Assembly (NCBI RefSeq): GCF_003206575.1 | Contig: NZ_PZJO01000005.1 | Span: 1-33,473, forward strand | Direction of reading: 5' to 3' | Source: Salinicola endophyticus | GTDB lineage: Bacteria; Pseudomonadota; Gammaproteobacteria; Pseudomonadales; Halomonadaceae | DNA length: 33,473 nucleotides | Shown here: positions 7,839 through 13,994 of the stretch, one piece after another | Layout of the letters: the number at the start of each line of letters is the position of its first letter | How positions within the stretch are numbered: the stretch's first letter is position 1 | Translations under genes and position numbers: made by a program | Notes under the pieces: model-generated | What the model saw: the letters and a program-made list of their open reading frames with translations, nothing else | The model's database searches: none | What the model was told of the DNA's origin: nothing

Positions 7839-8390
7839 TCAGGCGGCCGGATCGCGATCCGCCGCCAGCCGGTCCAGCAACTGCTCGATATCCGTGTCGG
7901 CGATCAGCTCGCGGCGGGTGCTGGCGTCCAGGAAACCGTGCTCCACGGTGGTATCGAGGAAATTCAGCAGCCCGGTGTAGAAACCGCCCACGTCGAGCAC
8001 GCCCACCGGTTTGTGGTGCAGTTGCAGATAGCGCCAGGTCCAGATCTCGAACAGCTCCTCCAGCGTACCGATACCGCCGGGCAGGGCGACGAAGGCATCG
8101 GCGTGGGCGGCCATGGTCGCCTTGCGTTCGTGCATGTTGGCGACGCGAATCAGCCGCGTCAGGCCCTGGTGCGACACCTCGCGCTGGACCAGATGCTCGG
8201 GCATGACCCCGATCACCTCTCCTCCGGCGGCGAGGCAGGCATCGGCCAGCCGCCCCATCAGACCGTTGCGCGCCCCGCCGTAGACCAGCCCCCAGCCGCG
8301 GGCGGCAATGGCCCGGCCAAGCGCCTCGGTCGCGGCGGCGAACTGCGGATGCTTGCCCTCGCGGGAACCCAGATAGACACAGATATGCAC
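7839..8390 (-). CDS. LOG family protein (TIGR00730 Rossmann fold; nucleotide 5'-phosphoribohydrolase)
   Basis: This is a cytoplasmic LOG (Lonely Guy)-type protein, predicted to split nucleoside 5'-monophosphates into base and ribose 5-phosphate. The signature PGGIGTLEE is at residues 104-112 and the partner motif MHERK at 86-90. The N-terminal strand-loop ICVYLGSREG is typical, as are GLVYGGARNGLMG and VIGVMPEHL. The 183-residue length fits the family. The start is GTG at 8390, with AAGGAG seven bases upstream. It lies 35 bases after the DUF501 gene on the same strand, so the two are probably one transcript. It is convergent with the acyltransferase gene, with only eight bases between stops. 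The natural substrate cannot be told from sequence. Confidence 0.9.
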   Translation of the reverse strand: MHICVYLGSREGKHPQFAAATEALGRAIAARGWGLVYGGARNGLMGRLADACLAAGGEVIGVMPEHLVQREVSHQGLTRLIRVANMHERKATMAAHADAFVALPGGIGTLEELFEIWTWRYLQLHHKPVGVLDVGGFYTGLLNFLDTTVEHGFLDASTRRELIADTDIEQLLDRLAADRDPAA

Positions 8391-8425
8391 GTTGTCGCTC
8401 CTTCAGCGATCGGGTGAGACGGCCG

Positions 8426-8947
8426 TCAGGGGATGGTGGCGGCGACGTCGTAGGTCGCGTCGAGCCAGCGTCCGATGGCGTTGTCACCGCACAGGTGGTG
8501 GGCGTACTGGGTGTGCAGGCAGCGCACCTGATCCCAGTTGGTGATCCCGCCGACGCCACGCTCGCGCATCAGCGGCGCGAAGCCGCGGCGCTCGATCTCC
8601 TCGCGCTGGGCGTCACTCATGTAGGACCAGCGCTGGGCAACATAGTCGGCATGGCTGGCGTGGTAACTGGAAAGCCATGCCGGGTCCTGCTGCAGGCGTG
8701 CCTCCAGCTCCTTGATCACGCCGCTCGCCTCGAGCCGCGAGAGCACGACCTTGAGGCGTTCGCAGGAGAGCCAGTAGAGCGTGGGGAAGGGCGCGTCGTC
8801 GACGATCGGCGCCATGCGCAGGACCAGCGGGCGCCCCTGGCTATCGGTGGCGGCGACCGCTTCGAGCCCGCGCGGCGGGCGGCCGAGCTGTTCGGCGATG
8901 ATCGCCAGCTGGGCCTCGGTCGGAGTCTGATCGGTGCGAATCACCAT
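8426..8947 (-). CDS. DUF501 domain protein (173 aa)
   Basis: This is a full-length DUF501 protein of unknown function. The family marks are QLGRPPRGLEAVA (20-32), the central RPLVLRMAPIVDDAPFPTLYWLSC (39-62), and the C-terminal GVGGITNWDQVRCLHTQYAHHLCG (131-154). That end holds Cys143, His145, His150, His151 and Cys153; with Cys62 they could bind a metal or act in redox chemistry, which is inference. There is no signal peptide or membrane segment. It probably leads the operon with the LOG gene. Its ribosome-binding site is weak (GGGAT). Two 12-base direct repeats at 9000-9030 lie upstream. Confidence 0.85.
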   Translation of the reverse strand: MVIRTDQTPTEAQLAIIAEQLGRPPRGLEAVAATDSQGRPLVLRMAPIVDDAPFPTLYWLSCERLKVVLSRLEASGVIKELEARLQQDPAWLSSYHASHADYVAQRWSYMSDAQREEIERRGFAPLMRERGVGGITNWDQVRCLHTQYAHHLCGDNAIGRWLDATYDVAATIP

Positions 8948-8999
8948 GCTGGATATCCCGTGTGAGCGTGTGGCAGCGGTGGCGGCGCGTTATCGCCGG

Positions 9000-9030
9000 G
9001 AGCGCGCATGACTGCGGAGAGCGCGCATGA
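9000..9030 (-). repeat. Paired 12-base direct repeats upstream of the DUF501-LOG genes
   Basis: GAGCGCGCATGA occurs perfectly at 9000-9011 and 9019-9030, a 19-base period. On the transcribed strand the unit reads TCATGCGCGCTC. They lie 53 bases upstream of the DUF501 start, between it and ybaK. They could be tandem regulator sites or a simple duplication. Confidence 0.6.
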
Positions 9031-9034
9031 TAGT

Positions 9035-9074
9035 CGGCCCGGGTGGGGCCGGGCAATCGACCATCCCCGGGCCG
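9035..9074 (-). terminator. Possible hairpin terminator of ybaK
   Basis: CGGCCCGGG (9035-9043) pairs with CCCGGGCCG (9066-9074) across a 22-base loop, just beyond the ybaK stop codon. No T-tract follows on the minus strand, so intrinsic termination is uncertain. Confidence 0.3.
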
Positions 9075-9082
9075 GTGACGTC

Positions 9083-9553
9083 TCAGTGCCGTGCCAGCGC
9101 CACTGGCGTGGCTTCCAGCAGCGTGATCAGGTCACGGGGGGCCAGTGACAGCTCCAGCCCGCGCTTGCCGGCGCTGACGTGGATCTCGTCGAGGGCGAGG
9201 GCGCTGTCGTCGATGAAGCTCGCCAGACGGCGCTTCTGTCCCAGCGGGCTGATGCCGCCGACCAGATAGCCGGTGGCACGCTCGGCCTCGGCCGGGGTGG
9301 CCATCTGCGCCTTGCGCGCACCTGCGGCCTTGGCCAGCGCCTTGAGGTCGAGGCTGGCATCGACGGGCACCAGGGCGACCACCAGGCGCCCGTCGTCGAG
9401 CCGCGCCAGCAGCGTCTTGAAGATCGTCGCCGGTGGCAGCGCCAGGGCGCGGGCGGCGTCCAGACCGTAGCTCTCCGAGGCGGTCTCGACCGAGTAGGCG
9501 GTGACCCGATGGGCGACGCCGCGGGATTCGAGCAGACGGACGGCCGGTGTCAT
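9083..9553 (-). CDS. ybaK: Cys-tRNA(Pro)/Cys-tRNA deacylase YbaK
   Basis: YbaK edits mischarged Cys-tRNA(Pro) in trans, working with prolyl-tRNA synthetase in the cytoplasm. The 156-residue protein matches the single YbaK/EbsC domain. The functionally essential lysine is K46 in ATIFKTLLA. GYLVGGISPLGQKRRL (94-109) and VSAGKRGLELSLAPRDLI are also characteristic. The ATG at 9553 is preceded by AGGAG eight bases upstream. It is divergent from the small HNH gene. A hairpin at 9035-9074 follows. Confidence 0.93.
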   Translation of the reverse strand: MTPAVRLLESRGVAHRVTAYSVETASESYGLDAARALALPPATIFKTLLARLDDGRLVVALVPVDASLDLKALAKAAGARKAQMATPAEAERATGYLVGGISPLGQKRRLASFIDDSALALDEIHVSAGKRGLELSLAPRDLITLLEATPVALARH

Positions 9554-9586
9554 GCGCAGTACTCCTGATGCAAGAGAAACGGGGTG

Positions 9587-9721
9587 ATGGAAAACGAGTC
9601 AACGGCAAGCGAGACGCGTGGCAACGACACTGGCGTGCCACGGGCCTCCCCCCTAATCTGGAGAGAGACGCGGCCGGCGCGGGCCGCCCTCTTCAAGCAT
9701 CGCGTGAACGCCAACCGATGA
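9587..9721 (+). other. Possible 44-codon upstream ORF overlapping the HNH gene start
   Basis: An open frame runs from ATG at 9587 (or GTG at 9584) to a TGA that overlaps the HNH start codon in the arrangement ATGA (9718-9721). The HNH gene has no good Shine-Dalgarno sequence, so translational coupling would make sense. The peptide is basic with no recognised motif, and its own ribosome-binding site is poor. A chance ORF is just as likely in DNA this GC-rich. Confidence 0.2.
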
Positions 9722-10014
9722 GCCATGACCGCTGTGGTCTGTGCGGACGCCGGGCGCCGCTGACCCGCCACCATCTGATTCCCCGCGCGCTGCACCGCAA
9801 GCCGCGCTACCGCAAGCGTTACGGGCGCGAGCAGATGCAGACCCGCGTGCTCTGGATCTGTCGGCCGTGCCACTCGCATCTCCATCGCATGCTCAGCGAA
9901 CGCGAGCTGGCGGACCACTACGCCAGCCGTGAGGCGCTGATGTCCCACCCCGATATCCGCGCTTTCGTCACCTGGCTGGCGGACAAGTCGGACGGTTTCG
10001 TGCCCAAGCGCTGA
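9718..10014 (+). CDS. Small HNH-type zinc-finger protein (98 aa)
   Basis: This is a compact HNH-fold protein. Zinc ligands are C6 and C9 (CGLC) with C48 and C51 (CRPC). Histidines of the HNH core appear in RHHLIPRALH (H18, H19) and CHSHLH (H52, H54, H56). A conserved-looking tail, FSERELADHY-like followed by HPDIRAFVTWL, is found in many small gammaproteobacterial HNH proteins. Nuclease activity is predicted from the fold only; the substrate is unknown. The ATG at 9718 gives the short N-terminus before the first CxxC. No clear ribosome-binding site is present. There is no restriction or phage context. Confidence 0.78.
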   Translation: MSHDRCGLCGRRAPLTRHHLIPRALHRKPRYRKRYGREQMQTRVLWICRPCHSHLHRMLSERELADHYASREALMSHPDIRAFVTWLADKSDGFVPKR

Positions 10015-10040
10015 GCGCAGCGACGCTGGTGCCATGAGCC

Positions 10041-10490
10041 TCAGATCAGGCGCTGGCCGTGGTGGTCCTGCCACGCGTCCTCCAGCACCTCGTGCAGTGG
10101 CGCCTGCAAGTGCGCCGGCAGCGCGTCGCGGGCCGCTTCCAGCGAGGGGAAGTCGCGGTTGCGCAACCAGCAGTAGGCCCAGGCGCAGGCCTCGTCGGTG
10201 TCCCGCGGCGTGGGCCTGGCGGGCATCTGCACCAGCAGGAACAGCGCCGTGCGTGCGGCCCAGCGCGGCGGTGCGGCATCGCCGCTCCAGGCGGTCAGGG
10301 TGGCACCGTCCGGCGTGCCGTCGGGATCGCCAAGTTTGGCCAGGCGCGCGGTATCGGCCAGAATCATCGCCAGGCGGTCGGGGTCGGCCTGCCCCAGCAG
10401 CAGCCAGTGGCCGACCAGCGCCGAGCTGCCCGCGATCACCCGTGTGTAGAACGGACGTGCGGCACTGTCGCGGCAGAGAGTATCTGTCAT
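10041..10490 (-). CDS. Hypothetical protein, Trp/Ala-rich (149 aa)
   Basis: I do not recognise this family. The start at 10490 has AAGGAG five bases upstream, better than the longer in-frame start. It has six tryptophans (W29, W68, W77, W104, W108, W140) and three cysteines (C6, C102, C107). A paired segment, CAWAYCWLRNRDFPSLEAAR, sits near the C-terminus, and there is a mildly hydrophobic stretch at about 18-33. There is no signal peptide or clear membrane helix. It ends in an acidic-to-His segment, EDAWQDHHGQ. It is convergent with the HNH gene and divergent from the MalY-like gene. The good ribosome-binding site and codon pattern argue it is real. Confidence 0.65.
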   Translation of the reverse strand: MTDTLCRDSAARPFYTRVIAGSSALVGHWLLLGQADPDRLAMILADTARLAKLGDPDGTPDGATLTAWSGDAAPPRWAARTALFLLVQMPARPTPRDTDEACAWAYCWLRNRDFPSLEAARDALPAHLQAPLHEVLEDAWQDHHGQRLI

Positions 10491-10572
10491 TGGCGCTCCT
10501 TCACTGCCAGCCGGCGTCTCCCTGAGAAGACGACGGCTGGCCGACAATCATCAACCGGATGAGAACGTTACC

Positions 10573-11721
10573 GTGAGTTTCGATTTTGCCACGCCGATCG
10601 ATCGACGGCAGTACCCGACCAAGAAATGGCAGCAGTACGCCGAGAATGTGCTGCCGCTGTGGGTCGCCGACATGGACTTCCATTCGCCGCCTGCGGTGAT
10701 CGAGGCGCTGAAGCAACGTGTCGACCACGGCGTATTCGGCTATGCCGATGCCACGCCGGCGCTGCGCGACACCCTCTGCCGCTGGAGCGAGAGCCACTAC
10801 GGCTGGCAGATCGACGCCGCCTGGCAGTGCTGGGTGCCGGGCGTGGTGCCGGCGCTGCACCTGGCGGCGCTGGCGTTCAGCGAGCCCGGTGAGGGCGTGC
10901 TCACGGCGACGCCGATCTATCCGCCGTTCCTGAGCGTGGCGCGCCATACCGGGCGCGAAGCGCAGACCTTCGAGCTGGACCCGCCAGCCACTCCTGATGG
11001 CGACTGGCGGCTCGATCTGGATGCCATGGAGGCGGCCATTCGGCCCAATACCCGGGTGCTGCTGTGGTGTCATCCGCACAACCCCACCGGGCGGGTGTGG
11101 GATGTCGACGAGCTGCGTGGATTGGCCGAGCTGGCGCGGCGGCACGCGCTGATCGTGGTCTCCGACGAGCTGCACTGCGACCTGATCCTCGATCCGGAGC
11201 GGCCGCACCAGCCGCTGGGTCTGCTGTGCCCCGAGCTCGCCGAGCGGTTGATCACCCTCTGGGCGCCCTCCAAGACCTTCAACACCGCCGGGCTCTCGGC
11301 GGCCTGCGCGGTGATCGCCGATGACACTCTGCGCGAACGCTTCCAGCGTACCGCCGCGGGCCTGCTGCCGGGCGTCAACGTGCTCGGGCTGCACGCCGCC
11401 GAGGTCGCCTACGCCGAGGGTGAAGCCTGGCGCCAGGCGCTGCTCACCCAACTGCGCGACAATCTGGCCCGACTCGAGCGGCATGTCGCCGGCTGGCCTG
11501 GGGTGATGCTGTCACCGCCGCAGTCGACCTATCTGGCGTGGCTGGATCTGCGTGGCAGCGCGCTCGCCGAGTCACCCCAGCAGCGCCTGCTCGAGGAGGC
11601 GCGGGTGGCGCTCTCCGACGGCGCCGACTTCGGCTGGCCGGGATTCGTGCGGCTCAACTTCGGCACCCCGAGCGAGACATTGGAAGCGGCATTGGCACGA
11701 CTGGATCGGGTCCTGGGCTGA
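10573..11721 (+). CDS. MalY/PatB family PLP-dependent C-S lyase (cystathionine beta-lyase type)
   Basis: This is a cytoplasmic fold-type I aminotransferase-like enzyme, predicted to cleave cystathionine or related thioethers to a thiol, pyruvate and ammonia. The PLP lysine is K234 in APSKTFNTAG. PHNPTG holds N170, VSDELHCDL holds D198, and FVRLNFGTP holds the carboxylate-binding R360. The N-terminal LPLWVADMDF (27-36) is typical of MalY/PatB. The 382-residue length fits. The start is GTG at 10573; the ATG just upstream runs into a stop after five codons. The ribosome-binding site is weak. Whether it acts in methionine synthesis, cystine degradation or regulation (as MalY does in E. coli) cannot be told from context. 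Confidence 0.9.
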   Translation: MSFDFATPIDRRQYPTKKWQQYAENVLPLWVADMDFHSPPAVIEALKQRVDHGVFGYADATPALRDTLCRWSESHYGWQIDAAWQCWVPGVVPALHLAALAFSEPGEGVLTATPIYPPFLSVARHTGREAQTFELDPPATPDGDWRLDLDAMEAAIRPNTRVLLWCHPHNPTGRVWDVDELRGLAELARRHALIVVSDELHCDLILDPERPHQPLGLLCPELAERLITLWAPSKTFNTAGLSAACAVIADDTLRERFQRTAAGLLPGVNVLGLHAAEVAYAEGEAWRQALLTQLRDNLARLERHVAGWPGVMLSPPQSTYLAWLDLRGSALAESPQQRLLEEARVALSDGADFGWPGFVRLNFGTPSETLEAALARLDRVLG

Positions 11722-11741
11722 CCCGTGTCAGCTCCCTGACG

Positions 11742-11771
11742 CGCGACACCCGGCGTAGGCCGGGTGTCGCG
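11742..11771. terminator. Strong 13-bp hairpin between convergent genes
   Basis: CGCGACACCCGGC (11742-11754) pairs perfectly with GCCGGGTGTCGCG (11759-11771) around the loop GTAG. It sits between the stops of the MalY-like gene and cnoX. There is no T-tract on either side, so it may block 3' exonucleases or aid termination in both directions rather than act as a classical terminator. Confidence 0.5.
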
Positions 11772-11833
11772 GGAGACAGCATGGGGCGCGCGGGCAGGTT
11801 GCCGTGCCAGCGCAAAGGCTCGGTAGCGGTGGC

Positions 11834-12766
11834 TCAGTAGAGCATGGCGAACAGCCGGCGGCGGTAGGTGACCGTCAGCGGGTGTTCTGCGCCGAGGGCA
11901 TCGAAGACCCGCAGCAGGGTCTTGCGAGCGGCGTCGTCGGCGTAGTCACGGTCGGCCTTCATCAGCGCCAGCAGGCCCTCCAGGGCACGTTCGTAGTCAC
12001 CGTCGGCCACCGCGCGCAGCGCCCGCTGGAAGCGCGCCTCGCTATCCTCGCGCTCGCCCAGGGCTTCGATCTCGGCTGCACTCGGCGCCTCTTCGCCGAA
12101 TTCGATACGCGCACGCACGCCGCGCGCCTTGGGTGAGTCACGGTGCTCCGGCGGCAGATTGTCGAGTATCTGCTTGGCATCCTGGCTCTGGCCGGCAGCC
12201 ACCAGCACGCCGGCGAGGTCGACCTGATAGTCGTGATAGTCCGGATACTGCTGGATCAGCTCCTGGTAGATCGCCTGGGCGGTCTGGGTGTCGCCGCTGG
12301 CGAGTGCCGCCTGGGCCATCTCCTCAGGGCTCTCGGCGGCGTCGGCCGGTGCTTCGATATACTTGCCCAGCCACTCGCGCACCTGCTTCTCCGGCAGCGC
12401 GCCCTGGAACTGGTCGTAGAGCTGGCCTTGCGCGATCAGCTTGACGTCGGGTACCGAGCGCACCCCCAGCTGCGAGGCGATCTGCGGATAGGCCTCGATA
12501 TCGAGCTTGGCGAGCACGAAGGCGCCGGCATACTCGTGCGCCAGCTTCTCCAGAATCGGTTTGAGGTTCTTGCACGGCTCGCACCAGTCTGCCCAGCTCT
12601 GCAGCAGCACCGGGCGCTGCATCGAGCCCTCCAGCACCACCTGCTGGAAGTTGTCCAGGGTGACGTCGACGATGACGTCCTCCGCCGGGGCTTGCGCCGC
12701 GGCGGTGCTGTCCTGGCCGTCGGGGCTGGTGAGCGGTTGGCCTGTTCGGGGATCGACGATTGCCAT
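11834..12766 (-). CDS. cnoX: Chaperedoxin CnoX (YbbN), thioredoxin fold plus TPR
   Basis: CnoX holds unfolding proteins during oxidative (bleach) stress and passes them to GroEL or DnaK. The thioredoxin domain (about 32-140) has the active site WCEPC with C62 and C65 and a cis-proline P106 in VRSVPDV. The C-terminal TPR-like region (about 150-310) includes MAQAALASGDTQTAQAIYQ and RFQRALRAVADGDYERALEGLL. The full CxxC is notable: E. coli CnoX, as I recall, has lost the first cysteine, whereas the Caulobacter protein keeps both and is redox active. The start at 12766 gives MAIVDP; the longer frame upstream is arginine/serine-rich and unlike the family. AAGGG lies upstream. Confidence 0.92.
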   Translation of the reverse strand: MAIVDPRTGQPLTSPDGQDSTAAAQAPAEDVIVDVTLDNFQQVVLEGSMQRPVLLQSWADWCEPCKNLKPILEKLAHEYAGAFVLAKLDIEAYPQIASQLGVRSVPDVKLIAQGQLYDQFQGALPEKQVREWLGKYIEAPADAAESPEEMAQAALASGDTQTAQAIYQELIQQYPDYHDYQVDLAGVLVAAGQSQDAKQILDNLPPEHRDSPKARGVRARIEFGEEAPSAAEIEALGEREDSEARFQRALRAVADGDYERALEGLLALMKADRDYADDAARKTLLRVFDALGAEHPLTVTYRRRLFAMLY

Positions 12767-12869
12767 GAAGAAGTGCCCTTGATGTGCGGTACGGGATTGG
12801 CGAGTGTTATGCGGGTCAGCGGCCGGTGATTCAACCCCCGGCGGACCATTTCGAACGGGGGAGCGTCTC

Positions 12870-13655
12870 ATGTCGAGTGCCATCCGCAGCCTGCGCGTCG
12901 TTCTCAAACTGCTCTGCGGCGGGCTGTTGCTGCTCCTGTGTCTCCTGCTCGGGCCGGTCTGGCTGCTGCTGTCGCAGCAGGTGGACTGGCGCGGCGACTG
13001 GCAGCGCGCCTCGCGCAGCGTCAGCGGGCTGGCGCCGGACCCCGCCACCGCGCCGACGGCGCTGGTGCAGGTCTATGCGGCGCGCGCCTTCGCCTGGCGG
13101 GGTGCCTTCGGCGTGCATACCTGGATCGCGACCAAGGCCGAGAACGCCGCGCACTATCGGGTCTATCAGGTGGTGAGCTGGCGCCGGCCCACGGTGGAGG
13201 TCGCCGTGGCGCAGCCGGACCGGGCCTGGTACGGCAATCCCCCCGAGCTGCTGGCACAGCTGCGCGGGGCGCCGGCGGCGCGAGCCATCACCACCATCGA
13301 GCAACTGGTGCCGACCTATCCCGAGGCCGGGCGCTATCGCATCTGGCCTGGGCCCAACAGCAATACCTTCGTCGCCTGGGTGGTGCGTCGGGTGCCGGAA
13401 CTGACGGTGGATTTTCCGGCCAACGCCATCGGCAAGGATTATCTGCTCGACGGCATACTGGCCCGGGCGCCGTCGCATACCGGCTATCAGCTCTCGCTGG
13501 GTGGGCTTTTGGGTGTGACCGCGGCGCGGGAGGAGGGGATCGAGTTCAATCTGCTGGGGCTCGGCGTCGGTGTCGATCTCGATCCGCCGGCACTGCGGCT
13601 GCCCGGCATCGGACGCCTGGGAATGGCCCAGCCACCGCTGCGCGGAGAAGAGTGA
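12870..13655 (+). CDS. DUF3750 domain protein, membrane-anchored (261 aa)
   Basis: This is a DUF3750 family protein of unknown function. An N-terminal hydrophobic segment (about 10-36, LLCGGLLLLLCLLLGPVWLLL) after a basic start is probably a membrane anchor or signal, placing the rest in the periplasm. The domain is marked by LVQVYAARAFAWRGAFGVHTWIATK (about 65-89), YRVYQVVSWRRP and a central YRIWPGPNSNTFVAW. Those conserved Trp/His/Asn positions recall a papain-like or amidase-type layout, which is speculation. The ATG at 12870 has GGGGGAG six bases upstream. It is divergent from cnoX across about 100 bases. A terminator follows at 13760-13782. Confidence 0.85.
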   Translation: MSSAIRSLRVVLKLLCGGLLLLLCLLLGPVWLLLSQQVDWRGDWQRASRSVSGLAPDPATAPTALVQVYAARAFAWRGAFGVHTWIATKAENAAHYRVYQVVSWRRPTVEVAVAQPDRAWYGNPPELLAQLRGAPAARAITTIEQLVPTYPEAGRYRIWPGPNSNTFVAWVVRRVPELTVDFPANAIGKDYLLDGILARAPSHTGYQLSLGGLLGVTAAREEGIEFNLLGLGVGVDLDPPALRLPGIGRLGMAQPPLRGEE

Positions 13656-13759
13656 AGACGTCGAAGAGGCTCGCCAGGGGCTGACATCGAGGCTGACACC
13701 AGAGGGGTGCGACCTGGATTTCGGACATCAAAGCCAGGACGCGGGAATCGAGGACACAA

Positions 13760-13782
13760 AAAAACCGCCGGGAGCGGTTTTT
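13760..13782. terminator. Bidirectional intrinsic terminator after the DUF3750 gene
   Basis: AAAAACCGC (13760-13768) pairs with GCGGTTTTT (13774-13782) around CGGGA. The flanking A-run and T-run make it work on both strands. It most likely ends the DUF3750 transcript. Confidence 0.8.
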
Positions 13783-13803
13783 GACGTCGGCTCCGCCGAC
13801 GTC
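13783..13803. other. Perfect 9-bp hairpin between two terminators
   Basis: GACGTCGGC (13783-13791) pairs with GCCGACGTC (13795-13803) around TCC. It directly abuts the T-run of the preceding terminator. On the minus strand it would be followed by that terminator, the shape of a short structured RNA. No promoter was identified between the two terminators. Confidence 0.45.
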
Positions 13804-13840
13804 CCGAAGGGTGGCCGCCAGGGAAGGTGGACACAAAAAA

Positions 13841-13868
13841 AGGCCGGTGCCTCGAAAGGCACCGGCCT
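13841..13868 (-). terminator. Intrinsic terminator of the initiator tRNA gene
   Basis: AGGCCGGTGCC (13841-13851) pairs with GGCACCGGCCT (13858-13868). On the minus strand the 11-bp stem is followed by seven T residues (13835-13841 read in reverse). It lies eight bases beyond the tRNA 3' end. Confidence 0.85.
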
Positions 13869-13875
13869 AATAATT

Positions 13876-13952
<77 letters not shown>

Positions 13953-13966
13953 TCAACGTGGGGCGA

Positions 13967-13994
13967 ATTATACGTAAGTCTTAGCGCGTGTCAA
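13967..13994 (-). promoter_or_regulatory. Consensus sigma-70 promoter of the initiator tRNA
   Basis: On the minus strand, TTGACA (13994-13989) and TATAAT (13972-13967) are both perfect hexamers 16 bases apart. The -35 lies inside the last codons of the DUF349 gene, whose stop is at 13981-13983. Transcription would begin a few bases before the mature tRNA 5' end at 13952. Confidence 0.85.
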
